From Arthrobacter sp. (GTDB taxonomy: Bacteria; Actinomycetota; Actinomycetes; Actinomycetales; Micrococcaceae): a DNA stretch of 62,977 bases. The notes beneath the pieces are model-generated. The model ran no database searches. It was not told the DNA's origin and saw nothing but the letters and a program-made list of their open reading frames with translations. Location: contig JAHFUZ010000027.1 in NCBI GenBank assembly GCA_023264815.1, positions 1 through 62,977 on the forward strand. The letters are read 5' to 3'. Below are positions 8,270 through 18,125 of this stretch, piece by piece (the stretch's first letter is position 1; every line of letters starts with the position of its first letter). Made by a program: the position numbers and the translations under genes.

Positions 8270-10927
8270 TTACGCCTTCCGCCGCACCACCAGGCCGGTG
8301 CCGGCGGGAGCACCGCCGTCGGGCCCTGCCGGTGCCTCCAGGCCCTCGATGGTGAGTTCGTCGAGGTCAGCCGCCGTGTCCACCAGCACGGTGTCGCCGT
8401 CTGCGATGTCCCCCGCGAGGATGGCCTTCGCCAGGCGGTCGCCGATCTCGCGCTGGACCAGCCGGCGGAGCGGCCGGGCACCGTACGCGGGATCGAACCC
8501 GGACAGGGCCAGCCAGGCGCGGGCGCCCTCGGACACTTCCAGCGTGAGCCGGCGGTCATGCAGCCGCTTGCCGAGTTCGGCCACCTGCAGTTCCACGATG
8601 TGGGACAGTTCGTCCACGGTCAGGGCGTCAAACAACACCACTTCATCGAGCCGGTTCAGGAACTCAGGCTTGAAGGACGCGTTGACGGTGGCCATCACAG
8701 CATTCCGCTTGGCGTCCGCGGACAGCGTCTGGTCCACCAGGAACTGGCTGCCCAGGTTCGAGGTGAGCACCAGGATGGCGTTACGGAAGTCCACGGTGCG
8801 GCCCTGCCCGTCGGTGAGGCGTCCGTCGTCGAGCACCTGCAGGAGGATGTCGAAGACCTCCGGGTGGGCCTTTTCCACTTCGTCCAGCAGGATCACTGAA
8901 TACGGACGACGGCGGACGGCCTCGGTGAGCTGCCCACCTTCCTCGTAGCCGACGTACCCCGGAGGGGCGCCAACGAGCCGGGCCACCGAGTGTTTCTCGC
9001 CGTATTCGGACATGTCGATCCGCACCATGGCGCGTTCGTCGTCGAACAGGAAGTCCGCGAGCGCCTTGGCTAGCTCCGTTTTGCCTACGCCGGTGGGGCC
9101 CAGGAAGAGGAACGAACCCGTGGGCCGGTTGGGATCGCTGATGCCGGCCCGGGCACGGCGGACGGCGTCGGAGACTGCGGTCACGGCCTTGGACTGGCCG
9201 ATCAGGCGCTTGCCGAGCTCCTCCTCCATGTGCAGCAGCTTCTGGCTTTCGCCCTGCAGCATGCGGCCGGCAGGGATGCCGGTCCAGGCGGAAATGACCT
9301 CGGCGATGTCGTCCGCGGTGACTTCTTCGGCCACCATTTGGGCGGGCTTGTCCGTGTTGGCCTCTTCTGCGGCGGCAGCCGCGCTCAGTTCGCGCTCCAG
9401 GGCTGGAATCTCGCCGTACAGGATCCGCGATGCCGTCTCGAGGTCCCCCTCGCGGGCAGCCTTGTCGTACGCGGACCGGAGTTCGTCCAGCTTCGCTTTC
9501 AGGTCTCCCACCCGGTTCAGACCGGCTTTCTCGGCCTCCCACCGGGCGTTGAGCGCATCCAGCTCTTCCTTCTTGTCCGCCTTGTCCGCGCGGAGCGCAG
9601 CCAGGCGCTCCACAGAGGCTGCGTCCTTCTCGTTTTCGAGGGCAAGCTCCTCCATGGTCAGCCGGTCCACGGCGCGGCGCAGCTGGTCGATCTCCTCCGG
9701 CGCGGAGTCAATTTCCATGCGCAGCCGGGACGCGGACTCATCCACGAGGTCGATGGCCTTGTCCGGCAGCTGCCGGCCCGAAATGTACCGGTTGGACAGG
9801 GTTGCGGCGGCCACCAGTGCCGAGTCGGCGATGGTCACCTTGTGGTGCGCCTCGTAGCGTTCCTTGAGGCCGCGGAGGATGCCGATGGTGTCCTCCACGC
9901 TGGGCTCACCCACGTAGACCTGCTGGAAGCGCCGCTCCAACGCGGGGTCCTTCTCGATGTTTTCGCGGTACTCGTCCAGCGTGGTGGCACCGATCAGCCG
10001 CAGCTCGCCGCGCGCCAGCATGGGCTTGAGCATGTTGCCGGCGTCCATGGAGGACTCCCCCGTGGCCCCGGCGCCCACCACCGTGTGGATCTCGTCAATG
10101 AACGTGACGATCTGCCCTTCGGAGTTCTTGATCTCCTCCAGGACGGCCTTCAGCCGCTCCTCAAATTCGCCGCGGTATTTGGCACCCGCCATCATGGACG
10201 CAAGGTCCAGGGCGATCAGGGTCTTGCCGCGCAGGCTCTCCGGGACGTCGCCCGCCACAATGCGCTGTGCCAGCCCTTCCACCACGGCCGTCTTGCCCAC
10301 GCCCGGCTCGCCAATGATGACGGGGTTGTTCTTGGTCCGGCGGCTCAGCACCTGGATGATGCGGCGGATCTCGGTGTCGCGCCCGATGACCGGATCCAGC
10401 TTGCCCGAGCGGGCCATGGCGGTGAGGTCGGTGCCGAACTTTTCCAGGGACTGGAACGTGTTTTCCGGGTCCGGGCTGGTGACTTTACGGTCACCGCGGA
10501 CACCCGGCAGGGCGGCGAGCAGCGCCTCATGGGAGGCGCCGGCGTCGCGCATTAACCGCCCGACGGCGTCACTCCCCGCGGAGAGCCCCAGCAGCAGCAC
10601 TTCGGTGGAGACAAAGGTGTCACCGAGGCGTTCCGCCTCGTTCTTGGCGTTCTGGATGGCCTGCAGCGCGGGCCGGGACAACTGCGCCTGCTGGGTGGAG
10701 CCGCCCGAGGTGGCCGGCAGGGCCTTGATGGCACTGCTGGCCTGCACGCTGACGGCGTCCGGGTCGGCGCCGGTGGCGCGGAGCAGCGCGACGGCCACGC
10801 CCTCGCGCTGGTCCATCAGCGCCTTGAGCAGGTGGGCAGGCTCAACCTGCGGGTTCCCTGCCGTGGAGGCGTTCATGGCTGCGGCAGAAAGAGCCTCCTG
10901 GCTCTTGGTGGTGAATTTGACGTCCAA
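8270..10927 (-). CDS. clpB: ATP-dependent disaggregase chaperone ClpB
   Basis: An 885-residue AAA+ chaperone that threads proteins out of aggregates, working with DnaK. It has a Clp N-domain (about 1-145), a first nucleotide-binding domain with GEPGVGKT, a long coiled-coil middle domain (about 400-520, the feature separating ClpB from ClpA/C), and a second domain with GPTGVGKT and a sensor region near [16 protein letters not shown]. The TTG at 10927 follows AAGGAG and gives the family-typical start (TTG) [12 protein letters not shown]; the in-frame ATG at 10951 is upstream of that site. An HspR-type inverted repeat lies 31 bases upstream. Confidence 0.97.
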   Translation of the reverse strand: MDVKFTTKSQEALSAAAMNASTAGNPQVEPAHLLKALMDQREGVAVALLRATGADPDAVSVQASSAIKALPATSGGSTQQAQLSRPALQAIQNAKNEAERLGDTFVSTEVLLLGLSAGSDAVGRLMRDAGASHEALLAALPGVRGDRKVTSPDPENTFQSLEKFGTDLTAMARSGKLDPVIGRDTEIRRIIQVLSRRTKNNPVIIGEPGVGKTAVVEGLAQRIVAGDVPESLRGKTLIALDLASMMAGAKYRGEFEERLKAVLEEIKNSEGQIVTFIDEIHTVVGAGATGESSMDAGNMLKPMLARGELRLIGATTLDEYRENIEKDPALERRFQQVYVGEPSVEDTIGILRGLKERYEAHHKVTIADSALVAAATLSNRYISGRQLPDKAIDLVDESASRLRMEIDSAPEEIDQLRRAVDRLTMEELALENEKDAASVERLAALRADKADKKEELDALNARWEAEKAGLNRVGDLKAKLDELRSAYDKAAREGDLETASRILYGEIPALERELSAAAAAEEANTDKPAQMVAEEVTADDIAEVISAWTGIPAGRMLQGESQKLLHMEEELGKRLIGQSKAVTAVSDAVRRARAGISDPNRPTGSFLFLGPTGVGKTELAKALADFLFDDERAMVRIDMSEYGEKHSVARLVGAPPGYVGYEEGGQLTEAVRRRPYSVILLDEVEKAHPEVFDILLQVLDDGRLTDGQGRTVDFRNAILVLTSNLGSQFLVDQTLSADAKRNAVMATVNASFKPEFLNRLDEVVLFDALTVDELSHIVELQVAELGKRLHDRRLTLEVSEGARAWLALSGFDPAYGARPLRRLVQREIGDRLAKAILAGDIADGDTVLVDTAADLDELTIEGLEAPAGPDGGAPAGTGLVVRRKA

Positions 10928-10957
10928 AGAGAGCTCCTTCCGGGTATGCAATTCGCT

Positions 10958-10982
10958 AAGTTGAGTGTACTACGCTCAACTT
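10958..10982. promoter_or_regulatory. HAIR element (HspR operator) upstream of clpB
   Basis: The sequence GTTGAGT, seven bases, GCTCAAC fits the HspR-associated inverted repeat consensus CTTGAGT-N7-ACTCAAG; 10-bp arms pair with one mismatch. HspR represses dnaK and clpB operons in actinobacteria until heat shock. The hspR gene itself is not in the window. Confidence 0.8.
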
Positions 10983-11052
10983 TGAGGATACGCCTTCCAG
11001 CCCCATGTTTGCCGACAGCGAACTGCCTGTCCAGAGCCATTCGGCCCCCCGC

Positions 11053-11718
11053 TCAGGGATAGCCGGCCGCGGGTTTGGTTTCGATGTGGTTGATCACCAG
11101 GAACTCCCCTGAAGGGACCAGTTCCACGTACCAGCGCGTGGGCTTGTCCAGGTCCTCCCAGTTGCCCTGGCCGGCCGCCGCGGGACGGTAGACGGCGTCG
11201 AACTTCAGGAACGTTCCGCTGTCCGTGGCGCTCGAATCCACCTCCTGCAGCAGTTCAAACGTCCCCCGCCCGCCGCTCTCCGGCACGGCCAGGCGGACAG
11301 TTTCCAGGTTCTGCTGGTTCATCGCCTTGACGGAGGCAAAGTACTCCTGCCACGCCACGTCGCTGTGCGTGGTGAAGATGGTCCGGGCGTAGGCCTCCGC
11401 GTTCCGCGCCGCCAACTGCTCAACGCAGGTTTCGGGGACCGCCGTGCCGGGGCTCCAGGACGTGACCAGCTCGGAGCCGGCGTTCAGCCAGCCGCTGTAG
11501 GCATTCAGGACACTGCCGATCGTCTCGCGCGGCGTGCCCAGCGGGATGCGGACCGGTGTCAGGTAAACCCCAGCAACGAAGGGGCACTCAGGCGGCAGCA
11601 CAGACACGGGTGTGGCCGGCGCGATGTCCGGCAACGGCGTCGGAGCCGGGAACAGGCCGCAGCCTGTGAGGCCTGCCAGCAACGCAAAGGCGGCCGCCGC
11701 CGTCGTAATTTTCTTCAT
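11053..11718 (-). CDS. Secreted lipoprotein of unknown function
   Basis: A 221-residue protein with a clear lipoprotein signal: MKK, a hydrophobic stretch and the lipobox LTGC ending at residue 20. A Pro-rich tether (PAPTPLPDIAPATP) leads to a globular domain of about 180 residues with no family I recognise. It faces the same way as clpB, separated by 125 bases containing the HAIR element, and so is upstream of clpB rather than part of the heat-shock unit. Anchoring outside the membrane is inferred from the signal. Confidence 0.75.
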   Translation of the reverse strand: MKKITTAAAAFALLAGLTGCGLFPAPTPLPDIAPATPVSVLPPECPFVAGVYLTPVRIPLGTPRETIGSVLNAYSGWLNAGSELVTSWSPGTAVPETCVEQLAARNAEAYARTIFTTHSDVAWQEYFASVKAMNQQNLETVRLAVPESGGRGTFELLQEVDSSATDSGTFLKFDAVYRPAAAGQGNWEDLDKPTRWYVELVPSGEFLVINHIETKPAAGYP

Positions 11719-11794
11719 GAATCCCCCAATAGCGCCGCCGCATCCGCACGACGCTGACCAGCCTACGCGGCCGTCATGGGTCAGAAGTGCAGCA

Positions 11795-11839
11795 AGTGAT
11801 AGAGCGTCTGCGAAAAACCCGCATTAAGTGCGAGAGCGT
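11795..11839 (+). repeat. 45-bp dispersed repeat, single half-copy (repeat family 2)
   Basis: Aligns without gaps to both arms of the large palindrome at 39568-39668, sharing the core AAAAACCCGCATTAA and flanking AGTGATAGAGCGT-like and GAGAGCGT-like ends. The opposite arm is absent here. It lies between the modC stop codon and the lipoprotein start codon. Confidence 0.75.
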
Positions 11840-11846
11840 CGGGGGG

Positions 11847-12911
11847 TTAGGTGGGGTAGATGGCGACGGCACCGGCTTTGACCACGAAGTACACTTTCAT
11901 GCCGGGCTCGAGGCCCAGATCCGCCGCAGCCGACGGGGTGATGTCCGCACCCAGCAGCCCGCCACGGCCCGCGCGGACGCGGATCTGGTCGCCATGCGGC
12001 TCCAGCTCCGCGACGGTCACGGGGAAGGCGTTGCGGGGGCTGCCGTGCGGTTCGGACAGGAAAACGGAAACGGCCGACGGCGGGAAGACCGCCACGCCGG
12101 GCTGTCCCGCGGGCAGCGGGCCGGGAAGGTCGTGGTGCTGCCCGTGGAGGCTCAGCCCGCCGGCTTCAAGACCGTGCTCCGTGATCCCGCCGGCCACGAA
12201 GTTGAGCCCTGCCAGCCCGGCGGCAAAGCGGCTCCGCGGCCGCTGCAGGACCTCGCGGGTAAGGCCCTCCTCGCTGATGCTGCCGTTCTCCAGGATGACC
12301 ACACGGTCGGCCAGCATCAGGGCGTCGAGGACGTCGTGCGTGATAATGATGGCGCGCCGGCCGGCCAGCACCCGTTTGAGCAGCCGCCGGAGCAGCGGGG
12401 CGGCATGGATGTCCAGCGCGGCCATCGGTTCGTCCAGCAGGAGGAGCCCGGGATCGGCCGCGAGCGCCCGGGCCACCGCCACCCGCTGGGCCTGCCCGCC
12501 GGACAGTTCCGCGGGGCGCCGGGCCTGCAGCTCACCTGCTTCCACTTCGGCCAGCCAGCGCAGGGCCGATTCCCTGGCGGCCTGTTTCGAGGCACCCGCA
12601 CTGCGGGGCCCGAACGCCACGTTCTCCAGCACGCTCAGGTGCGGGAACAGCAGGGGTTCCTGGGCCAGGAGGGCGGTGCCGCGGTGGTGCGGGGCGGTCC
12701 ATTCACCGTGCCCGCCGGTGAGGTGGAACAGGGTCCTGCCGTCCAGTTCGGCCTTGCCGGAATCCGGGTGCAGCAGGCCGGCGATGACGTTGAGGAGCGT
12801 GGATTTTCCAGCGCCGTTGGGCCCCATCACGGCCACCGTTTCGCCCGGCCCCACGCGGAGGGACACGTCGAAACCGCGCCCGTCCACGGCTGCCTCCACC
12901 ACAAACGTCAC
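11847..12911 (-). CDS. modC: Molybdate ABC transporter ATP-binding protein
   Basis: A 354-residue ATPase that powers molybdate import. The Walker A motif is GPNGAGKST (about residue 32), the ABC signature [15 protein letters not shown] and Walker [13 protein letters not shown] follow. The C-terminal 100 residues form a TOBE/Mop-like domain ([16 protein letters not shown]), as in ModC, which can sense bound oxyanion. The start overlaps the modB stop by four bases (ATGA), indicating translational coupling. Confidence 0.92.
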   Translation of the reverse strand: MTFVVEAAVDGRGFDVSLRVGPGETVAVMGPNGAGKSTLLNVIAGLLHPDSGKAELDGRTLFHLTGGHGEWTAPHHRGTALLAQEPLLFPHLSVLENVAFGPRSAGASKQAARESALRWLAEVEAGELQARRPAELSGGQAQRVAVARALAADPGLLLLDEPMAALDIHAAPLLRRLLKRVLAGRRAIIITHDVLDALMLADRVVILENGSISEEGLTREVLQRPRSRFAAGLAGLNFVAGGITEHGLEAGGLSLHGQHHDLPGPLPAGQPGVAVFPPSAVSVFLSEPHGSPRNAFPVTVAELEPHGDQIRVRAGRGGLLGADITPSAAADLGLEPGMKVYFVVKAGAVAIYPT

Positions 12912-13762
12912 TGGACCGCACCGCCCGTTGCGGACGCCGGCGTCGTGCTTTCCGCACGTACCGGCCTGCCCGCCCGCGGACCCCTGTACGCGAGCGCCAC
13001 CACGGCGATGGCCACGGCAACCAGGACCAGGGAAAGCGCGACGGCGGCGTCCGCATCCGTTTCCCGCTGGAGGTAGATCTCCAGCGGCAGGGTCCGGGTC
13101 ACGCCCTGCAGGCTGCCTGCGAACGTGAGGGTGGCGCCGAATTCGCCGAGGCTCCGCGCGAAGGACAGGACGGCGCCGGACGCCAGCCCCGGAAGCACCA
13201 GCGGCAGCGTGATCCGGCGCAGCACAGTGCTGGGCCCCGCGCCCAGGGTGGCGGCCACAGACTCATACCTGGACCCCGCAATGCGCAGCGCCCCCTCCAG
13301 GCTGACCACCAGGAACGGCAGGGCCACGAAGGTCTGGGCCAGCACCACAGCAGTGGTGGAAAACGCGATCTGCAGCCCGGCCACCTCCAGCGTCCTGCCC
13401 AGCAGCCCCTGCCGGCCGAACGTGTACAGGAGCGCGATGCCGCCCACCACCGGCGGCAGCACCAGCGGCAGGAGGACCAGCGAGCGCAGCACCCGCTGGC
13501 CGGGGAAACTGCCGCGGGCCAGGACCAGGGCCAGCGGCACCCCCAGGACGATGCACAGGACGGTACTCGCGGCAGAGGTGCGCAGGCTCAGTCCCAGCGC
13601 CGTCAGCGACGATTCCGAGGTGATCAGCGGAATGAAGTTGGCCCAGTTGACCCGGGCCACCATGGCCGCCAGCGGGAGCACCACGAGCAGCGCTCCGGCG
13701 GCGGCCACGGCGTAGATCCAGCCGGGAATGCCGGTGTAGGTGGCTGTTTTTCGGGTGGTCAT
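12908..13762 (-). CDS. modB: Molybdate ABC transporter permease
   Basis: A 284-residue membrane protein with about six helices. The cytoplasmic coupling loop, [23 protein letters not shown] near residue 190, is the EAA motif of binding-protein-dependent permeases. It is wedged between modA (seven-base gap) and modC (ATGA overlap), so the assignment rests on both sequence and operon. It would form the homodimeric pore for molybdate. Confidence 0.92.
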   Translation of the reverse strand: MTTRKTATYTGIPGWIYAVAAAGALLVVLPLAAMVARVNWANFIPLITSESSLTALGLSLRTSAASTVLCIVLGVPLALVLARGSFPGQRVLRSLVLLPLVLPPVVGGIALLYTFGRQGLLGRTLEVAGLQIAFSTTAVVLAQTFVALPFLVVSLEGALRIAGSRYESVAATLGAGPSTVLRRITLPLVLPGLASGAVLSFARSLGEFGATLTFAGSLQGVTRTLPLEIYLQRETDADAAVALSLVLVAVAIAVVALAYRGPRAGRPVRAESTTPASATGGAVQ

Positions 13763-13769
13763 TGAGTGC

Positions 13770-14570
13770 CTACGGCTTGCCGAAGCCGGCCTCGCCGAGA
13801 ATCTTCTGTCCGTCCGCGCCGGTCACCAGCGCGATGAAAGCCCGCGCGAGTTCCTTGTTCCGGCTCGAACCCACTGCGGCGATGGGGTACGTGTTGGCCG
13901 CCCCGCTGGATTCGGGAAACGCGATCCCCTTGACCTTCTCCCCCGCGCCCTTGACGTCGGTGACGTACACCAGGCCGGCGTCAGCCTCACCGGAAGTCAC
14001 CTTGCCGAGGACGTCCGTCACGGACGATTCCTCACTCACCGGGGCCAAGGTGACTCCCGCGGCCTGTTCCACCGCGTCCGCAGCCGCACCGCAGGGAACC
14101 TGGCTGGCACAGAGCACCACCTTCACACCCGGTTTCGCCAGATCGGCGAAGGACAAGATGGACGCCGGGTTCGACGGCGGGACGGCTATTTCCAGGACAT
14201 TGGTGGCGAAGTTTGCGGCCGCTCCGTCGAGCAGCCTGGCATCGGCAAGCTTGGCCATGTTTTTGGTGTCCGCCGAGGCAAAGACGTCTGCCGGAGCTCC
14301 CTGCGCAATCTGCGCGGCCAGATCGGACGAGCCGGCGAAGCTGAGCATAACCTTGGCGCCGGGGTTTTTCGCCTCGAACTGCGCGGCCAGATCGGTGAAA
14401 CTCGCTTTCAGGGACGCCGCGGCGAAGACGGTGACCGTCCCCGACAGCCGGCCGGTGGCTTCGGCGGGCGCAGACGCCGCCGGGGGTGTGGACGCCGGAG
14501 CACATCCGGCGAGGCCCACCAGGAGGGCGGCCGAAGCCAGGGCGGTTTTAACATGCGTCCGGGTGCTCAT
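13770..14570 (-). CDS. modA: Molybdate-binding periplasmic-type lipoprotein
   Basis: A 266-residue binding protein with lipobox VGLAGC near residue 18. The mature protein begins with the ModA pattern [20 protein letters not shown] and contains [25 protein letters not shown], where family members bind the oxyanion through Ser and backbone contacts. The ATG at 14570 overlaps the regulator stop (ATGA) and gives a proper signal peptide; a longer open frame reaches 14708 but is not needed. Confidence 0.94.
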   Translation of the reverse strand: MSTRTHVKTALASAALLVGLAGCAPASTPPAASAPAEATGRLSGTVTVFAAASLKASFTDLAAQFEAKNPGAKVMLSFAGSSDLAAQIAQGAPADVFASADTKNMAKLADARLLDGAAANFATNVLEIAVPPSNPASILSFADLAKPGVKVVLCASQVPCGAAADAVEQAAGVTLAPVSEESSVTDVLGKVTSGEADAGLVYVTDVKGAGEKVKGIAFPESSGAANTYPIAAVGSSRNKELARAFIALVTGADGQKILGEAGFGKP

Positions 14571-14977
14571 GCGGAGCCCCTTCCCTGCGGGGTTTCGATG
14601 ATGACGGTGGTGGCCTTGACCACCGCGGTGGCCACGGAACCGAGTTCCAGGCCGAGATCGCGGACGGCTTCGCTGCTCATGAGCGAGACCACCCGGAACG
14701 GGCCGCACTGAAGCTCCACCTGGGCCATGACCTTGTCTGCGGTGATGCCGGTGACGAGGCCGACGAACCGGTTGCGGGCCGAGCTGCCGCCGCGGTGCGG
14801 ATCATCCGGAAGCTGCGCGAGTTTCTGGGCGTGCCGGGCGAGCTCCAGCCCGTCCACGGCCAGCCGGCCGGCGTCGTCTTTGATGGCGGTCAGGGTGCCA
14901 TTGTCCGTCCAGCGCCTGATGGTGTCGTCGCTGACACCGAGGAACCGGGCCGCTTCGGAAACGCGAATAGTAGGCAC
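14567..14977 (-). CDS. HTH-TOBE molybdenum-responsive regulator
   Basis: A 136-residue protein. The N-terminal excisionase/MerR-like helix-turn-helix (IRVSEAARFLGVSDDTIRRW) is followed by a single TOBE/Mop domain (about 68-132, NRFVGLVTGITADKVMAQVEL). This differs from enterobacterial ModE, which has a different HTH and two Mop domains, but the pairing suggests a molybdate sensor for the downstream modABC. It starts with GTG; a TATTAT -10 hexamer ends seven bases before it, so the mRNA may be leaderless. First gene of the mod operon. Confidence 0.85.
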   Translation of the reverse strand: MPTIRVSEAARFLGVSDDTIRRWTDNGTLTAIKDDAGRLAVDGLELARHAQKLAQLPDDPHRGGSSARNRFVGLVTGITADKVMAQVELQCGPFRVVSLMSSEAVRDLGLELGSVATAVVKATTVIIETPQGRGSA

Positions 14978-14983
14978 TTGCCC

Positions 14984-14989
14984 ATAATA
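14984..14989 (-). promoter_or_regulatory. -10 hexamer of a probable leaderless mod operon promoter
   Basis: Minus-strand TATTAT ends seven bases before the GTG start of the HTH-TOBE gene, which would place transcription start on or next to the start codon. A small dyad CCGCATTTGCGG (14992-15003) lies just upstream and might be an operator. Only 35 bases separate this gene from the previous stop codon. Confidence 0.4.
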
Positions 14990-15012
14990 GTCCGCATTTG
15001 CGGCCCTAGTGG

Positions 15013-16557
15013 CTATGCCTGCTTTTCAGATGCGAAATCTCTGCCGGGCGGGAGGTTTCTGGTGGCTGGGCCGTGGATGACGGTGCCATCGGCGGCGAAC
15101 CTGGAGCCGTGACAGGGGCAGTCCCACGTCGCCTCGGCCTGGTTGAACTCGACCGTGCAGCCCAGGTGGGTGCAGATGGCCGAGAGGGATTGGACCTTCC
15201 CGTCTGCGTCTTTGTACATCGCGGTGCTCTGGCCGGCCACGTCGATGACAGTTCCTTCGCCGGGGGCCAGTGTGGCGGGGCCGGGCTGCGGGCCCGGCGT
15301 GCCGGCCTCGTCCTGCACGTCACGGCTCTCCACAGGCACCCCGGGGCTGCCGGCCGGGGCGGTGCGGTTGCTGTCGAACACCGCAGCCCAGGGGTTCCCC
15401 CGGCCGCTGATGGCATCGGCGACCATGAGGGCACCGGCTGTGCCGTTTGTCAGGCCCCATTTCCGCAGCCCCGTGATGACAAACAGGTGCCTGGTGTCGG
15501 CGGACATCAGCCCGACGTACGGCAGCCCGTCCGCCGGCATGTTGTCCTGGGTGGACCAGCGGTAGGCGATCCCACGGGCGCCGAGCCGGTCCCGGGCAAA
15601 GGCGGCAAGCCTGCCGTAGCGCCCGCCGGTGTCCCCGGTTTGGGAAGCCGGGTGGCCTTCGCCGCCAACCAGTACGTAGTTCTGCCCGCCGGTTCCCGCG
15701 TCGGCGTGGACGGTCAGGATGGAACGCATGGGTTCATCGACGCTGATAAATCCGGCGTCCAGCGGCGGGGTGTCCACCCGCCCGGCCACGATGTAGGAGC
15801 GGTGCGGCCGGCACCGGGAATCGAAGCCGCCGTGGTCGCCGAACGGCACATTCGTGGCCACAATGATGTCCCGGGCGCGGACGGTGCCGCCCTCGGTTTC
15901 CAGCACACCCGGGGTGCCGTCGCGGACGTCCAGCGCCCGGGTCTGTTCGAAGACGTGGCTGCCGCCACCGTGGACGGCACGGGCCAGGCCCTGAAGGTAT
16001 TTGACGGCATGGAGTTGTGCCTGTCCGTCGAACCGGACTGCGCCTTTGACGGGGAAGGGCAGCGGCACGTCGGTGGTGAAGCTTGAGGGCAGGCCGAGGC
16101 TTTCGGCGAGGCCGGCTTCGGCACGGACCAGGTCCAGCGCATGGTCCGTTTCGGCATACGTGTAGTTGGCAATGAGGCGGAGGTCACAGTCGATGTCCTC
16201 GTCCGCGACCACCCGCCGGATGTGGCTGATCGCAGCCTCGTTGGCCTGGCCGTAGCTGCGCGCGGCGTCTGTTCCGTGGCTGCGGACCAGTTCGGTGTAG
16301 GCAAGCCGGTGGAGGGAGGTGACCTTGCCGGTGGTGTTGCCGGTGACGCCGGTTCCCACCCGGGCGGCCTCGATGACTGCCACCGTCAACCCGTCATGTT
16401 TGAGGGCCAAGGCTGCCGTCAGCCCGGCGATCCCGGCCCCGATCACCGCAACATCGGCCTCGATATCCCCGTCCAGCGCCGGGTACGCAGTGTCTCCGGC
16501 GGAAGCGAGCCACAGGGATACCGGCTCCCCTGGCAGGTCACTGACTGGTGTCTCCAT
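15013..16557 (-). CDS. FAD-dependent oxidoreductase with C-terminal Rieske domain
   Basis: A 514-residue fusion. The N-terminal DAO-type flavoprotein has the dinucleotide-binding motif VIGAGIAGL near residue 37. The C-terminal Rieske [2Fe-2S] domain (last 90 residues) has both ligand boxes, CTHLGC and CPCHGS. Family members are soluble redox proteins of unclear substrate. The ATG at 16557 has GGAGG seven bases upstream, better than the upstream in-frame GTG at 16659. It is divergent from a BBE-type flavoprotein across about 190 bases, suggesting shared control. Confidence 0.88.
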   Translation of the reverse strand: METPVSDLPGEPVSLWLASAGDTAYPALDGDIEADVAVIGAGIAGLTAALALKHDGLTVAVIEAARVGTGVTGNTTGKVTSLHRLAYTELVRSHGTDAARSYGQANEAAISHIRRVVADEDIDCDLRLIANYTYAETDHALDLVRAEAGLAESLGLPSSFTTDVPLPFPVKGAVRFDGQAQLHAVKYLQGLARAVHGGGSHVFEQTRALDVRDGTPGVLETEGGTVRARDIIVATNVPFGDHGGFDSRCRPHRSYIVAGRVDTPPLDAGFISVDEPMRSILTVHADAGTGGQNYVLVGGEGHPASQTGDTGGRYGRLAAFARDRLGARGIAYRWSTQDNMPADGLPYVGLMSADTRHLFVITGLRKWGLTNGTAGALMVADAISGRGNPWAAVFDSNRTAPAGSPGVPVESRDVQDEAGTPGPQPGPATLAPGEGTVIDVAGQSTAMYKDADGKVQSLSAICTHLGCTVEFNQAEATWDCPCHGSRFAADGTVIHGPATRNLPPGRDFASEKQA

Positions 16558-16748
16558 CGAAACCTCCGCATGCCCGCGAGCGTCTGGCCACAGGTGCTGA
16601 TCATCCCCTTTCCGCGGCGGAATATCAACGGTTCCGGGGCCTGCCTGGGACCCGGTCACTGCAGGTCAGCCGCCCGCTGTGGAAGATCCCGGGCGGGAGT
16701 CCTACGCTATGGGGAGGGGAGGGGCCGCGGCCGCAGAGGAGCGCTGTG

Positions 16749-18083
16749 ATGAAGTGGATCAAGCCTGACAACCCCGACTACGATGCGACCCGCAAGGTCT
16801 TCAACGCCATGATCGACAGGCGCCCGGCGGCCATCGCCCAGTGCGCCACCGAGGATGATGTGGCCGAAGCCCTCCTGTACGGCCGGGGGAATGCCCTCCC
16901 CATCGCCGTCCGCGCCGGCGGCCACTCCGTGGCCGGGATGTCCACGAACGACGGCGGTGTGGTGATCGACGTCAGGCCCATGAAATCCATCCGCGTGGAC
17001 CCGGAGTCCGGCATCGTCACCGTAGGCGCAGGCGTCACCTGGGGCGAATTCGACCGCGCCACCCAGGAGCACGCACTGGCCGTGACCGGCGGACGCGCCT
17101 CCACCACCGGCGTCGCGGGTTTCACGCTCGGCGGCGGCTCCGGCTGGCTGGAGCGCTCCTTCGGGTTCGCCTGCGACAGCCTCGTCTCGGTGGACCTGGT
17201 AACGGCCGACGGCGACCGGGTCACCGCGAGTGCCAAGGAGAATCCGGAGCTCTTCTGGGCTCTGCACGGCGGCGGCGGGAACTTCGGCGTGGCCACGTCC
17301 TTCACGTTCCAGGCGCACCGGCTCAGCCCCGTGGTGCACGCCGGGATGTGGCTGTGGCCGGGGGAGGAGGCCACGGATGTCACCCGCGCCTACCGGGACC
17401 TGGCCCTGGCCGCCCCGGACGGTGTGGGCACCGGGCTCCTGTTCGTGACGGCGCCGCCCGAGCCATTTGTGCCGGAGCGGCTGGTGGGAAAGATGGCCGT
17501 CCTTATCGCCTACGTGTACGCGGGCGAGCCCGACGAAGGCTCCGAGCATGCCAGGCCGTTCCGCGAACTGGGGCCGGCCGTTGACCTGGTGGGCGATACC
17601 CCCTACGCCGAGTTCAACGGCTCCCTGGATGACCCTCCGGACCACTACAACTACTGGAGCGCTGACTACCACGACGAACTGCCCGACGCTGCCCTGGAAA
17701 TTTTTGTGGAGTCGGGCCGGAACCTCCCCGACGCCACGTCCCAGCAGCTGATTGCCCGCTGGGGCGGTGCCGTGGGTGGAAACGCCGCCGCGGCCACGCC
17801 GCTGATCAACCGGAACGCGGCCTGGGTGAGCCACCCCTACGGCATCTCCCCCACCCCCGAGGAAGGCCAGCGGGCCAAGGCCTGGGTCAAGGACTTCCGC
17901 CAGAAGATCGCACCGTATGCCAACGGCGGGGTGTGGCTGAACTTCATCGGCAACGAAGGCCAGGACCGCATCCGCGCCGCGTTCGGCAACGGCAACTATG
18001 CCCGGCTGGCCAGGGTCAAGCGGGACTTCGACCCGCAGAACGTGTTCCAGGGCAACCAGAACATCCTGCCGGCGGGCTCCTGA
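16749..18083 (+). CDS. FAD-linked oxidase, berberine-bridge-enzyme type
   Basis: A 444-residue flavoprotein with an FAD_binding_4 (PCMH) domain. The motif RAGGHSVAG near residue 57 carries the His that covalently binds FAD in this family. The C-terminal BBE segment (NGNYARLARVKRDFDPQNVF) completes the fold. Members oxidise sugars, alcohols or alkaloid-like substrates with oxygen; the specificity is not visible. No clear second (Cys) flavin-attachment site was found. The ATG at 16749 follows GAGGAG; the frame is open further upstream but unsupported. Confidence 0.9.
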   Translation: MKWIKPDNPDYDATRKVFNAMIDRRPAAIAQCATEDDVAEALLYGRGNALPIAVRAGGHSVAGMSTNDGGVVIDVRPMKSIRVDPESGIVTVGAGVTWGEFDRATQEHALAVTGGRASTTGVAGFTLGGGSGWLERSFGFACDSLVSVDLVTADGDRVTASAKENPELFWALHGGGGNFGVATSFTFQAHRLSPVVHAGMWLWPGEEATDVTRAYRDLALAAPDGVGTGLLFVTAPPEPFVPERLVGKMAVLIAYVYAGEPDEGSEHARPFRELGPAVDLVGDTPYAEFNGSLDDPPDHYNYWSADYHDELPDAALEIFVESGRNLPDATSQQLIARWGGAVGGNAAAATPLINRNAAWVSHPYGISPTPEEGQRAKAWVKDFRQKIAPYANGGVWLNFIGNEGQDRIRAAFGNGNYARLARVKRDFDPQNVFQGNQNILPAGS

Positions 18084-18125
18084 AGCTTTCCGTTCCAACG
18101 CAGACAAAGCGGGTAGATTCACCGC

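Noticed and set aside
6993..8948. 651-codon plus-strand frame spanning the DMT, dinB and clpB genes
   Set aside because: Runs antisense over three well-supported genes and a terminator; no family resemblance.
14571..14708. Longer modA from 14708
   Set aside because: It would lie inside the HTH-TOBE gene and place 46 charged residues before the signal peptide; the ATG at 14570 is coupled to the upstream stop.
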